Part shown: one piece after another, positions 43,478-54,719 of the stretch
Layout of the letters: each line of letters begins with the position of its first letter
How positions within the stretch are numbered: position 1 is the stretch's first letter
Assembly (NCBI GenBank): GCA_900319855.1
Contig: ONQC01000005.1
Span: 16,442 to 80,441, forward strand
Reading direction: 5' to 3'
DNA length: 64,000 nt
Origin: an uncultured Bacteroidales bacterium
Lineage (GTDB): Bacteria; Bacteroidota; Bacteroidia; Bacteroidales; UBA932
Position numbers and translations under genes: made by a program
The notes under the pieces: generated by a model
What the model was told of the DNA's origin: nothing
Database searches by the model: none
Seen by the model: only the letters and a program-made list of their open reading frames with translations

Positions 43478-44818
43478 ATGAAGAAAATCCTCCTCGTCGC
43501 GGCAGCCCTGATGACCCTGGTCGCCTGCGGCAACAAAAAGACCGCCGAAAATGCGCCTTCCGGCCGTCTGCATCCCGAATGGATCTACAATACGGTCGTC
43601 TATGAAGTCAACATCCGCCAGTTCTCTCCGGAAGCCTCTTTCAACGGCGTGACCGCCCAGCTGCCGCGCCTGAAGAAACTCGGCGTCGACGTCCTCTGGC
43701 TGATGCCGATGTATGAGATCGGAACGGTTGAGCGCAAAGGCACCTTGGGTTCCTATTATGCCATCTCCGACTACAAGAAGGTCAACCCCGAGTTCGGCAC
43801 CATGGCCGATTTCGAGAACCTCCTCGCCGAGGCCCACAAGCTGGGCTTCAAGGTGATCCTCGACTGGGTGGCCAACCAGACCGCCCCGGACCATGTCTGG
43901 ATGACCGAAAAACCGGCCGATTTCTACGAGCGCGATTCCCTGGGCAATGCTATCTGGGAGTATGACTGGACCGACACCCGCAGCCTCAATTACGAGAATG
44001 AGGCGGTCTGGGCCGCCCAGGCCGATTGCATGCGTTTCTGGCTGGACAAGGGCGTGGACGGCTTCCGCTGCGACGCCGCCGGCGAGGTCCCGGCCAAGTT
44101 CTGGAAGGGTATCCTCCCGCAGATGAAGAAGGACTATCCCGAGATGCTGCTGCTGGCCGAGGCCGAGAAGCCGGAGCTGACCGATCCGCGCGAGACCTTC
44201 GATGCTTCCTATGCCTGGAAGCTCCACCACCTGATGAACGACATCGCCCAGGGCAAGGCCGGCGTGGCCGACCTGAAGGCCTATCTGGCGGAAGACGACG
44301 CCTGGATGGGTACGGAGAATTTCCGGATGATGTTCACCTCCAACCACGATGAGAATTCCTGGAGCGGGACCGAATTCGAGCGGATGGGCGACGCCGCCAA
44401 TGTCATGGCCGCCCTGTGCTTCACCCTGCCGAAAGGCTGGCCGCTGATCTACACCGGCCAGGAAATCGGCCTGAGCCGCCGGCTGGAGTTCTTTGAGAAC
44501 GACCCGATCACGGACTGGAGCGCCAATTCCTATACCGACTTCTTCACCAAGTTGACAGCGATGCGTCACGCTAATGCCGAGGCCCTCGCCCCGGGCGAGC
44601 GCGGCGGCAAGCTGGCCTATGTGGAAGGCGTTCCGGAGAATGTGCTGGCTTTCAGCCGCAAGGCAGGCAAGCAGGAAGTCTTTGTTTTCGCCAACCTCGG
44701 CACCGAGCCGGCCCAGGTGCTGCTGCCGACCGGTTATAAGGATGCCATGAGCGGTGAACCCGTCAAGGACGGTTCCTGCGTGCTGGCACCCTGGGGTTTC
44801 GTGATCCTGTCGAAATAA
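43478..44818 (+). CDS. GH13 alpha-amylase lipoprotein
   Basis: A 446-residue lipoprotein (lipobox LVAC) with a compact GH13 catalytic domain and no extra binding module. The catalytic triad is D199 (GFRCDA), E228 (LLAEAEK) and D291 (TSNHDENS). Other GH13 landmarks are VDVLWLMPMYEIG and ILDWVANQTAPDH. With MalQ inside the cell and SusG outside, it may trim imported maltooligosaccharides in the periplasm, in the role SusA (neopullulanase) plays in B. thetaiotaomicron. The ATG at 43478 was chosen over a GTG at 43454. It ends the operon 21 bases from a convergent gene. Confidence 0.92.
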   Translation: MKKILLVAAALMTLVACGNKKTAENAPSGRLHPEWIYNTVVYEVNIRQFSPEASFNGVTAQLPRLKKLGVDVLWLMPMYEIGTVERKGTLGSYYAISDYKKVNPEFGTMADFENLLAEAHKLGFKVILDWVANQTAPDHVWMTEKPADFYERDSLGNAIWEYDWTDTRSLNYENEAVWAAQADCMRFWLDKGVDGFRCDAAGEVPAKFWKGILPQMKKDYPEMLLLAEAEKPELTDPRETFDASYAWKLHHLMNDIAQGKAGVADLKAYLAEDDAWMGTENFRMMFTSNHDENSWSGTEFERMGDAANVMAALCFTLPKGWPLIYTGQEIGLSRRLEFFENDPITDWSANSYTDFFTKLTAMRHANAEALAPGERGGKLAYVEGVPENVLAFSRKAGKQEVFVFANLGTEPAQVLLPTGYKDAMSGEPVKDGSCVLAPWGFVILSK

Positions 44819-44839
44819 TACGGACGGGTCCGGTAAACG

Positions 44840-46072
44840 TTATTCTTCCCAGACGAGATACGACGAGATGAGCCAGTGGTTCATCTCGTCTCCGTTTATG
44901 GGCTGGGCCCCGGGGATGCTGATAGTCAGGCGGTGGGCACCGGCCGCCAGCTCTCCGAGCGGCATGCTGAACGGCTCGACCTGCGAGCCCGGGCACCAGT
45001 TGCTGCGCGAGAGGTCGGAGGAGGCGATCATCTCGTCGATAACCTTGGTCTCCGTGCCGTGTTCACCATAATAGGAGGCTTTGCGCTGGACAGCCCAGAC
45101 GCCGGAGGTCGGATTGAAACGGCGGAATGAGGCGCAGTCCGTCCGCCAGGGCGTGAAATCTTTCACGACGGCACCATCGAACGAAAGGACATTGCGCTGC
45201 GGGGTGAATTCGTCGCCGCCGTCATGGCCGCCATGACCGGTCACGATGTATTTCAGGGTTGCGTCGGAGGCGAGCCGCGGCAGGTCGAAATCGACCGTCA
45301 GGTCCTTCCGGGCGAAGATGTCGGGATACTCCTGGCCGAAATAGTAGACGGTGTTGACCAGCGGCTGTACATGGCGGCGGGGAAGCGGAGCGTGCGGATT
45401 CTTGCTCTCGGTGATGTCGAGATCGACGCTGGCCTGGTAGCCTTCCGCCGTCCATGTGTCGATGAAGACGCCGACATAAGCTTCTCCCTTGAGCAGGGGA
45501 TAGAGGTCGGTGATATCGGTTTCCCAGAAGGTTTCGGGAGCCCAGCCGTCAATGTAGACGGGACGCCGGGTACTGACGGCAGCCGTGTCCCGCTCGCTGT
45601 AGTACCCTACGCCGAAGGGCGTCATGAAGCGCATCAGTTCGACGGTCGGCAGGAAGTTCTCTCCGGGCACGGTCCCGACCATTTTTTCGTACCGGGTCGA
45701 GTCCACGGCCGGCCAGGAAGCCTCTCCCTTGGCTACTTTCAGCAGGTTGATGCCATCTCCCTCCGGGATGACGAAAACGGAGCCTGACTTGTCCCAGCGG
45801 TCGCCGTCGGACTGGACACGGACGGTCAGCTTGACATCGATTTCGCGCCGGTAGTCGGGAAGGGAGATCTTCCGGAGGATGATCCGGCCGTTTGCCAGGT
45901 GGATGATTCCCTCCGCGTCAGCCTCGGTGAAACTGCCCAGGGAGTCCGGCAGGAACCGGACATGGGCGGCGGTGAAAACGGGAAGGGAGGTGTCGCCGCA
46001 GGCCCGGTAGGCTTTGGTGCAAGCGGTCGTAAGAACGGCTGCGAAGGCCGTCAGCAGCAAGAATTTGCGCAT
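44840..46072 (-). CDS. PNGase F-like lipoprotein (peptide-N-glycosidase family)
   Basis: A 410-residue lipoprotein (lipobox LTTAC). The C-terminal two thirds resemble the two-domain jelly-roll fold of PNGase F, which releases N-glycans from asparagine. Matching stretches are [43 protein letters not shown] and [16 protein letters not shown]. Residues about 25-140 form a separate N-terminal region also seen in Bacteroidota homologues. Function as a deglycosylase is inferred from resemblance; the catalytic carboxylates were not confirmed one by one. The ATG at 46072 lies nine bases after the fucosidase stop, so the two are co-transcribed. Confidence 0.8.
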   Translation of the reverse strand: MRKFLLLTAFAAVLTTACTKAYRACGDTSLPVFTAAHVRFLPDSLGSFTEADAEGIIHLANGRIILRKISLPDYRREIDVKLTVRVQSDGDRWDKSGSVFVIPEGDGINLLKVAKGEASWPAVDSTRYEKMVGTVPGENFLPTVELMRFMTPFGVGYYSERDTAAVSTRRPVYIDGWAPETFWETDITDLYPLLKGEAYVGVFIDTWTAEGYQASVDLDITESKNPHAPLPRRHVQPLVNTVYYFGQEYPDIFARKDLTVDFDLPRLASDATLKYIVTGHGGHDGGDEFTPQRNVLSFDGAVVKDFTPWRTDCASFRRFNPTSGVWAVQRKASYYGEHGTETKVIDEMIASSDLSRSNWCPGSQVEPFSMPLGELAAGAHRLTISIPGAQPINGDEMNHWLISSYLVWEE

Positions 46073-46081
46073 GGGTTCCAA

Positions 46082-47443
46082 TTAGTTGACGGTCATGACG
46101 GCGCCTGCCCCGCGGTAGAGTTTCACGGGTCCGTCGAGGAGGACGGCCAGGACGGTGATGGAGGGATCCAGCGCCTGCTCGGGCACGTCGATTTCCAGCA
46201 GGCCGGGAATTTCGCTCCAGTAATTCTTGTTGTAGATCTTGTAGTTGAGCATCGAGCCGTTGCCCACGACCCAGACCCGGTTGACCTGGTTCATGATGCC
46301 TTTGACCTCGACCGGCCCGACGGGTTTGTAAGGGAGGTAGATGTAGAGGATGTCCCCGGCCTGGTTGAGGGTGGTGTAGCCCTGGACGCAGTCCGCCGGG
46401 ATGCCGGCGCGGGTCTGGTAGACGGCTTCCTTGTGCTTGGCCGTCCAGCGGCCCAGTTCCTGCAGCACGGCCACTTCTTCCTCGGGGATGGTCCCGTCTT
46501 CGCGCGGCCCGATGTCCAGTAGCAGGTTGCCGCCCTGGCTCAGGCAGTCCACGAAGGTGCGCAGCACCATGAAGGGGGTCTTGAAGTTGACGTCCGTGTG
46601 CTGGAAGCCCCAGGAGTCGTTGATGGTATAGCAGAGTTCCCAGTACCGGTCTTCCGGCCGGACGGTCGGGACGCCTTGTTCGGGGGTACCGTAGTCGCCG
46701 TATCCCTGGATGCGGGAGTTGACGATAGTTCCCGGGTTGTCGCTGCGCAGCAGGCCCACGATCTCGGGGGCATGCCAGGCCTCGGCGGTCTGCTCCCAGT
46801 CGCCGTCGAACCACCAGAGGTCCGGCTTATAGGCCTTGGAAAGCTCCCTGAGCTGGGCGAAGTCGAAATCCACGAACCGCTGCCAGCGTTCGGGGTCGTC
46901 GGCGATGCGGTAGCGGGTGGTGGTCTTGGTAAAAATCGGATAATCCGGGTGCGACCAGTCGAGCAGGGAGTAGTACAGACCGAGTTTGAGGCCTTGTTTG
47001 CGGACCTCCCTGACGAAGGGGGTCAGCAGGTCGCGGCGCGCAGGGGTCTGCCGCACGACGCTCAGGTCGGAGGCTTTGGTGTCCCAGAGGGCGACGCCGT
47101 CATGGTGCTTGGAGGTGATGACGGTGTACTGTGCCCCGCTTTCCTTGATCAGCCGGACCCAGGCGGCCGGATCGTATTTGGAGGCGGTGAAGCCCTTTTT
47201 CTGGGCCATGTACTGCTCGTAGGGCAGGTAGTTGTTGTAGAACGACCAGCTCTCGGACACGCCGTCCACGGCATAGATGCCCCAGTGGATGAAGATGCCG
47301 AGCTTGGCGCTGTCAAACCAGCGCATCCGCTCCGCTTTCTGCTCCGGGGTCTCAGGAGACAACTGCTGCGCCCGCGACGGCTGGAAGACCAGCGCCGCGA
47401 GCAGCAGGCAAAGTACTATTTTCAGCCGGTTTATTTGAACCAT
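46082..47443 (-). CDS. GH29 alpha-L-fucosidase
   Basis: A 453-residue exported enzyme with a signal peptide ending SRAQ. It removes terminal alpha-linked fucose. GH29 landmarks are KLGIFIHWG near 47-55, TSKHHDGVALW at 110-120, and the nucleophile D213 in LWWFDGDW. The C-terminal beta-sandwich follows GNLLLDIGPREDG. It precedes the PNGase F-like gene by nine bases. Together they suggest processing of fucosylated N-glycans from host or plant glycoproteins. It overlaps the small upstream membrane-protein gene by 13 bases. Confidence 0.93.
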   Translation of the reverse strand: MVQINRLKIVLCLLLAALVFQPSRAQQLSPETPEQKAERMRWFDSAKLGIFIHWGIYAVDGVSESWSFYNNYLPYEQYMAQKKGFTASKYDPAAWVRLIKESGAQYTVITSKHHDGVALWDTKASDLSVVRQTPARRDLLTPFVREVRKQGLKLGLYYSLLDWSHPDYPIFTKTTTRYRIADDPERWQRFVDFDFAQLRELSKAYKPDLWWFDGDWEQTAEAWHAPEIVGLLRSDNPGTIVNSRIQGYGDYGTPEQGVPTVRPEDRYWELCYTINDSWGFQHTDVNFKTPFMVLRTFVDCLSQGGNLLLDIGPREDGTIPEEEVAVLQELGRWTAKHKEAVYQTRAGIPADCVQGYTTLNQAGDILYIYLPYKPVGPVEVKGIMNQVNRVWVVGNGSMLNYKIYNKNYWSEIPGLLEIDVPEQALDPSITVLAVLLDGPVKLYRGAGAVMTVN

Positions 47444-47616
47444 TCGACAATGTGGTCCTTGGCATACAGGTAGTAGACCAGCAGGCCGATCCAGCTGGTG
47501 ATCAGTACGAGGACCGAGCAGATGATCTTGCCGACGATGCTGATGGGCTTCTTGAGGATGTCAAGGACGGCGAGGATGGAAAGGACGAGACCGATAATGT
47601 AAATGATCGTAGACAT
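47431..47616 (-). CDS. Small PLDc_N-type membrane protein
   Basis: A 61-residue protein with two hydrophobic helices (about 3-22 and 30-53) and a KKPISIVGKI connection. It resembles the phospholipase D nuclease N-terminal (PLDc_N) family of short membrane proteins, whose role as free-standing proteins is not known. The ATG at 47614-47616 was chosen because upstream in-frame sequence overlaps the promoter. Its stop lies 13 bases inside the fucosidase coding region, so it leads this operon. Confidence 0.75.
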   Translation of the reverse strand: MSTIIYIIGLVLSILAVLDILKKPISIVGKIICSVLVLITSWIGLLVYYLYAKDHIVEWFK

Positions 47617-47648
47617 AATATTGGGGGATTTAAAGTTTGTTCCAATCC

Positions 47649-47656
47649 CAAATATA
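47649..47656 (-). promoter_or_regulatory. -7 element for the fucosidase operon
   Basis: On the minus strand TATATTTG fits TAnnTTTG, 32 bases before the small membrane-protein ATG. No clear -33 TTG was found. Confidence 0.55.
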
Positions 47657-47721
47657 GAAATTTTTCTTCGAAAAAGCAGCGTTTCCCTCCGGAGATGCAT
47701 CTGATTGCATGAGATTGATTG

Positions 47722-48225
47722 ATGAATATACCCGTGAACAGATACTGTCAGATACTGCTATCCCTCCTTCTGGTCCTGCCCGGGCTGGCCGGCTGCACCC
47801 GGAAGGACAACGACCCGGACAAGCCCGAACCCTTCCCGATCGAAGTCGGTTTCACCGTCAAGGATGCGGAAGGGAACAACCTGCTGGGCGAGGAGACGGC
47901 CCTGACGGTCACGTTCATGAAACATACCTATGATATATCCGGCAGCGGCCAGCCCCGCCTGTCGGTGGACTATGACACCAACCACAACCCCGTAGCCGTG
48001 GTCTTTGGCCCGCTCGGTGCCAAGGACCGCTACGACAAGGAACCCCTGACCCTCCGCCTGACGGACGGAACCATGGCGGAGGTGACCATCGAAAACCTCT
48101 ACTATGAGGAAAACGGCGTACCGGTGTTCCAACGCCACATCTGGTACGAAGGCACGGACTACAATGGGAAGGGAGACATCCCGATCGTTAAACCCGTATC
48201 AAACGACAAGGAAGAGGCCGAATGA
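47722..48225 (+). CDS. Small lipoprotein of unknown function
   Basis: A 167-residue lipoprotein (lipobox GLAGC, then TRKDNDPDKPEP) that I do not recognise. After a charged, proline-rich linker the mature part looks all-beta (IEVGFTVKDAEGNNLLGEE, LTLRLTDGTMAEVTIENLYY). It is a single gene between a divergent operon and its own terminator. The ATG at 47722 was used; a TTG one codon earlier is in frame. Its stop codon lies in the loop of the terminator hairpin. Confidence 0.7.
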   Translation: MNIPVNRYCQILLSLLLVLPGLAGCTRKDNDPDKPEPFPIEVGFTVKDAEGNNLLGEETALTVTFMKHTYDISGSGQPRLSVDYDTNHNPVAVVFGPLGAKDRYDKEPLTLRLTDGTMAEVTIENLYYEENGVPVFQRHIWYEGTDYNGKGDIPIVKPVSNDKEEAE

Positions 48226-48240
48226 CCTCTTCCTTTTTTT
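48208..48240 (+). terminator. Terminator overlapping the end of the small lipoprotein gene
   Basis: Perfect 10-bp arms AAGGAAGAGG and CCTCTTCCTT with an 8-nt loop are followed by a T run. The TGA stop is in the loop, so the 5' arm is coding. It could also end the convergent nucleoside kinase transcript. Confidence 0.85.
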
Positions 48241-48261
48241 ATGCATTTGCGCAGCCGGACC

Positions 48262-49986
48262 TTACAGCGTCTGGCCGCCGATGAATTCGCGCATGATGGA
48301 GGTCGGCGGGATGGCCGCGATCTCCGAGGGCTGCAGGGCGGTGATGTAGCTGAGGAACTTCAGCAGGCGGACCGCCTCGGTGTAGGCCGGCGAGGAAGGC
48401 GTGATGCGCCGCAGCAGCGGCTCGGCGTAGTACTTGAGCATCGGGAGCTCGAAGATGAGGGCCGAGTTGAAGAAGGCATCGGCGTTCTCCTGGAAGGGGA
48501 AGATGTTCTTGCTCTCGCCCCGGCGGACGCTGTGCCAGCGCAGGATGGTCTGCTCGGGGGTGATGCCGCGGACGCGGTTGTCCCGGACCATGCGGCGGAG
48601 CAGGCGGTTGTCCGAAGTGGAGATGTTGTTGTTCTCGTCGATGTTGAGCGAGGTCAGGGCGGAGGCGAAGACCCGGAAGATGCGGTTGCTGTCGACGGCG
48701 GAGGTCATCTCCGGGTTGAGGGCGTGGATGCCTTCCATGATCAGGATGTCATTGTCTTCGAGACGCATCCGTCCGAGGCCATCGGTTGCGCGCCGGCCCT
48801 GCTTGAAGTCGAAGCGGGGGATTTCCACTTCTTCGCCGGCAAGCAGCTGGTTGATCTGGAGGTTCAAGTATTCCAGGTCCATGGCATACAGGCTCTCGAA
48901 GTCGAAATCGCCGTTCTCGTCGCGCGGGGTCTTCTCCCGGTCTACGAAGTAGTTGTCCAGTTCGATGACCTTCGGGTTGAGTCCGAGGACGCGGCACTGG
49001 AGGGCGATACGCAGGGCAGAGGAGGTCTTGCCGCTGGAGGACGGGCCGGCGATCATGACGATGCGGCTCTGGGCATGGCGGCGGTAGATCTCATCGGCGA
49101 TGGCGGCGTATTTCCGGCCGTGCAGGGCTTCGGCGACGTTGATGATGTCGATGGCTTTCCCGTCCTGGATGGCCCGGTTGAGGTCGCCGACGCCGTTGAT
49201 GCCGACGATGTCGCACCAGTGGGAGTATTCGGCCAGGGTCGCGGCGATCTTGGACTGGCGGAGCATGGGCATGACTTTATTGACATCCGGAAGGGTCGGG
49301 AGCTGGAGGCAGAAGCCGTTGCTGAATCCGGTCAGGTCAAAGGTGGTCAGGTAGCCGGTCGAGGGGACCAGGGGACCGTAGAAGGTGTCTTTCGTCCCGT
49401 CCAGGGTATAGATGCTGGCGGTATACTGGCCGAGGCTGCGGACCAGGGCGGCCTTGTGCATCTGGTTCTGTTTCTCGTAGATGGCGATGGCCTCCTCGGA
49501 GAGGATCTTGGCTTTGGTGAAGGGCAGGTCGGCGTCGATGATTTCTTTCATCCGGTTTTTCAGCTGCTCGATCTCCTCGTCCTTGAGGTAGTAGAAGGGA
49601 TGGTGCCCCTCGACGATCTTTTCGGATTCCTTGAGTTCGCAGTACAGACCGCTCGGAAGGGAGTGGTCGATGACGAGGATCTTGTCCGGGAAGAGGTCGC
49701 GGACGGCTTTCTGGAGGACGAAGCAGAGGGAACGGATGTAGCAGCGGCGTCCCTCGGGGTGGCTGTAGCCGATGAATTCGATTTCATGGGAGACGACCAT
49801 CCGGTAGCTCAGTTCCTTGAGCTTGTGGTCGACGAGGGCGGCCAGTACCGGGCCGGTCGCGCCGGTCTTGGGGTCACGCACCTTCGTGCACCATTTCTTC
49901 GAAATCTCCTGGAGGGTCGTGCCGAGTTCGGCCTTGTGGCGTTTGCCGTCGTTGGCACACCAAATCTGTAGTTCCTGGTTATCCAT
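48262..49986 (-). CDS. Nucleoside (uridine-type) kinase with N-terminal TGS/ThrRS-like domain
   Basis: A 574-residue protein. Residues 1-200 resemble the TGS and second additional domains of threonyl-tRNA synthetase. The C-terminal half is a uridine kinase-like P-loop domain with the Walker A motif GPSSSGKTSS and the base-binding region IELDNYFVDREKTPRDENGD. This fusion is conserved in Bacteroidota and Thermotogae and is usually annotated as nucleoside kinase; it phosphorylates nucleosides for salvage. It is two bases from the uvrA stop on the same strand, so it is probably co-transcribed with uvrA. Confidence 0.88.
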   Translation of the reverse strand: MDNQELQIWCANDGKRHKAELGTTLQEISKKWCTKVRDPKTGATGPVLAALVDHKLKELSYRMVVSHEIEFIGYSHPEGRRCYIRSLCFVLQKAVRDLFPDKILVIDHSLPSGLYCELKESEKIVEGHHPFYYLKDEEIEQLKNRMKEIIDADLPFTKAKILSEEAIAIYEKQNQMHKAALVRSLGQYTASIYTLDGTKDTFYGPLVPSTGYLTTFDLTGFSNGFCLQLPTLPDVNKVMPMLRQSKIAATLAEYSHWCDIVGINGVGDLNRAIQDGKAIDIINVAEALHGRKYAAIADEIYRRHAQSRIVMIAGPSSSGKTSSALRIALQCRVLGLNPKVIELDNYFVDREKTPRDENGDFDFESLYAMDLEYLNLQINQLLAGEEVEIPRFDFKQGRRATDGLGRMRLEDNDILIMEGIHALNPEMTSAVDSNRIFRVFASALTSLNIDENNNISTSDNRLLRRMVRDNRVRGITPEQTILRWHSVRRGESKNIFPFQENADAFFNSALIFELPMLKYYAEPLLRRITPSSPAYTEAVRLLKFLSYITALQPSEIAAIPPTSIMREFIGGQTL

Positions 49987-49988
49987 GG

Positions 49989-52784
<2,796 letters not shown>

Positions 52785-52873
52785 AATCATCCTTTCTCTT
52801 CCGGACTCCCGTCCCCCTGACCCCTGTTGCCTAATCTTCAGCCGGTCGTTTCGGAGGAATCCGGGGGGAATGA

Positions 52874-52904
52874 CAAATATACGAAATCTCCAGCCAACCA
52901 CCAA
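52874..52904 (-). promoter_or_regulatory. Promoter of uvrA
   Basis: Minus-strand TTG (52902-52904), 20 bases, then TATATTTG (52874-52881). The leader is about 83 bases. Between here and the repeat at 53046 I see only a GC-rich stretch with no supported gene. Confidence 0.7.
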
Positions 52905-53045
52905 GCCCGCCGCTTTTTCTCTCCCCGGGTCCCTCCCGCTCACGGAGCCGCGGGCGGCTACGCCGTCCGGAGGCTTGCCGCCATCCGGCGCTAAAGCCTT
53001 TCCTGTACCCACCACCTGCTCCTCTGATCGAATACCGGGAGGGGA

Positions 53046-53194
53046 CCATTTGCGCATGTGCTTTGGTAAGTTGTTGACTGATTGTTTGTTGCAAAACGAG
53101 TTGCGCAAAAGGTCCTCAAAAACGAGGCCTTTTGCGCAACGTATTATGCGAATAATTGATAATCAATATGATATGGAAGGTCCTGCGCAAATGG
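53046..53194. repeat. Composite palindromic repeat 1 (TGCGCAAA type)
   Basis: Two 67-bp units in inverted order separated by 15 bases. Unit 1: CCATTTGCGCAT, 44 bases, TGCGCAAAAGG (ends 53112). Unit 2: CCTTTTGCGCAA (from 53128), 44 bases, TGCGCAAATGG. The inner half-sites form a hairpin (53101-53139) with 12-bp perfect outer arms plus CCTC/GAGG. The 44-base spacers are AT-rich and related when read in the same orientation (TTGA, GTT/ATT and AA-CG blocks). Copies 2 and 3 flank a RAYT transposase gene at 60.9-62.4 kb. It lies between uvrA and the DUF2807 gene. Confidence 0.8.
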
Positions 53195-53248
53195 TCGAAG
53201 GCATTTCATGCTCCTTGGCCATCTTAGAGCGCATGGCTCTTGGACGGT

Positions 53249-54226
53249 CTATAGCGCCTGGACCTTGGCCATCTTGCCGACGCTGATGGTCCGGATGTCG
53301 GCGTCCTTGGCGGCTTTGTAGCTGCATTCGGAGATGCCGGAGGCCTGGACTTCGAGGCTTTCCTGGATGGCGATGCGGCATTTGGCCGTGCCGGAGAGCT
53401 CTACCGAGGCCTTGGCGGCAGGGGCTTCGAGGGCCTGGAGGACGGTGGCGCCGCTACCTTCATAGGTCATCCGTCCGGAGGAGATGCCAAGCTCGCACTT
53501 GGCGGCGCCGGAGGCTTCGAGGTCCAGGGTCCGGCATCGTTCGCCATTAAGTTTCAGGCCGGCCGCGCCGGACAGGTGGATGTTCCAGGCGGCGGCATCG
53601 GCGTCCATCTCCGCCTTGGCGGCGCCGGAGACTTCGAGGTCGACTTCGTCAAAACGGCCCGTGAAGGGATTGCATTTGGCCGCGCCGCTCAGGGAGAGCC
53701 GGGCCCGGCGGCCTTCGACGGAGAGTCCCTTGGCCGCGGTGGCTCCGCTGAGTTCCATGCGGAAAACGCCGTTGCTACCCGATTTAAAGGTTCCTTCCGC
53801 CTGGAGCTTGGCGGCACCGCTCAGCGACAGGGCGGCCAGGTCGGGCATGTGGACGGTCGCCCGCAACACGCCGTTTTCCTGATATTTGCGGGCCCGCTGG
53901 ATGGAGGCGGGAAGGTTGTCCAGTTCGATGTGGAGCGTACCCCCGGATACATAGACCTTGACATATTTCTCCAGGTAGTCGCTGTACTTGACGGTGACGC
54001 TGTAATGGTCGTCCCGGACCAGTTCCACCTGGTACAGGCTGCCGATGGCAAGGCCGTGGAAGTCCTTGAAATCAAAATCTTTGGTCAATATTTTCGAGGC
54101 CTGCTGACCCGTTTCCTCCGGGGAGAGCACCTGGCTGTCGGAGGAATGGGACATGGCAGTTGCCGTCATGGCAGATCCGGCTGCCAGCGCCAGGGAGAGG
54201 GCGAGGATGGAAAGGATTCTTTTCAT
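53249..54226 (-). CDS. Exported DUF2807 (GIN-domain) adhesin-like protein
   Basis: A 325-residue exported protein with a signal peptide (about 1-24, ending ATA). It has a DUF2807 head (GIN) domain built from repeated short beta turns: LSLSGAAK, LELSGAT, LEVSGAAK, HLSGAAG and LEASGAAK, giving a beta-helix-like pattern. Such proteins often sit behind ECF sigma/anti-sigma pairs in Bacteroidota. Here it is ten bases after the anti-sigma-like gene, so it is probably a target or signal for that regulon. Ligand unknown. Confidence 0.85.
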   Translation of the reverse strand: MKRILSILALSLALAAGSAMTATAMSHSSDSQVLSPEETGQQASKILTKDFDFKDFHGLAIGSLYQVELVRDDHYSVTVKYSDYLEKYVKVYVSGGTLHIELDNLPASIQRARKYQENGVLRATVHMPDLAALSLSGAAKLQAEGTFKSGSNGVFRMELSGATAAKGLSVEGRRARLSLSGAAKCNPFTGRFDEVDLEVSGAAKAEMDADAAAWNIHLSGAAGLKLNGERCRTLDLEASGAAKCELGISSGRMTYEGSGATVLQALEAPAAKASVELSGTAKCRIAIQESLEVQASGISECSYKAAKDADIRTISVGKMAKVQAL

Positions 54227-54236
54227 GGTATGTCGT

Positions 54237-54701
54237 TTATTTTATGTTTTGTCTGATTTTTTGGGCACCATCGAGCAAGGCTCCGTAGTAATCTTCCAGG
54301 ATGGCCGCCTTCTCTGCGTCGGGCAATTCGTCCGGGAGCTGGTCGATCAGGGGAATGCTTTCTTCCGTGAGGTTGCGCAGCAGATCCGCGGCGGCTTCGT
54401 CCGCGGCAAGTTCCTGCCAGGAGTCTTCCACCTGGGCCAGGTACCGGGCATAGATGGCAGCCGGGTCCTGTCCCACGCCGCGGAACCAGTCGGTCGGTCG
54501 GGATGCGAAGATGACCGCAACCAGGATGGCCGCTGCCGCCGGAATCGCCCAGCGCAGGGCCCGGACGGTCGCGTGGAAATGCAGCCTGCCGTCCGGAAGG
54601 ACCTCCGCCCTTTCCAGGAACCGTCCTTCGGCACCGGCCGGAGGGGTGGCGGTATCAAAAGCGGAAGCCTGTTCCCGTATGTATTGTTCCAAATTATCCA
54701 T
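54237..54701 (-). CDS. Putative anti-sigma factor, single-pass membrane protein
   Basis: A 154-residue protein with an N-terminal cytosolic helix (MDNLEQYIREQASAFDTATP), a membrane helix at about 50-66 (WAIPAAAAILVAVIFA) and an acidic helical periplasmic part. It has no zinc-binding HxxxCxxC motif. It is assigned as an anti-sigma factor mainly from topology and its place 18 bases after an ECF sigma gene. Confidence 0.6.
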   Translation of the reverse strand: MDNLEQYIREQASAFDTATPPAGAEGRFLERAEVLPDGRLHFHATVRALRWAIPAAAAILVAVIFASRPTDWFRGVGQDPAAIYARYLAQVEDSWQELAADEAAADLLRNLTEESIPLIDQLPDELPDAEKAAILEDYYGALLDGAQKIRQNIK

Positions 54702-54719
54702 AGGATCAAAAATGTGCCG

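Noticed and set aside
44819-44839. Terminator between the second amylase and the PNGase F-like gene
   Set aside because: Only a 4-5 bp stem (CGGAC, GTCCG) with almost no loop is present and no T-run follows.
52785-53108. N-terminal extension of UvrA by about 100 residues
   Set aside because: The in-frame extension crosses the uvrA promoter and part of a palindromic repeat and is not UvrA-like. The ATG at 52784 has a good ribosome-binding site.
53046-53194. CRISPR-like array, because of regular 44-base spacers
   Set aside because: The repeats are inverted half-sites in pairs, the spacers are related to one another, and no cas genes are present.
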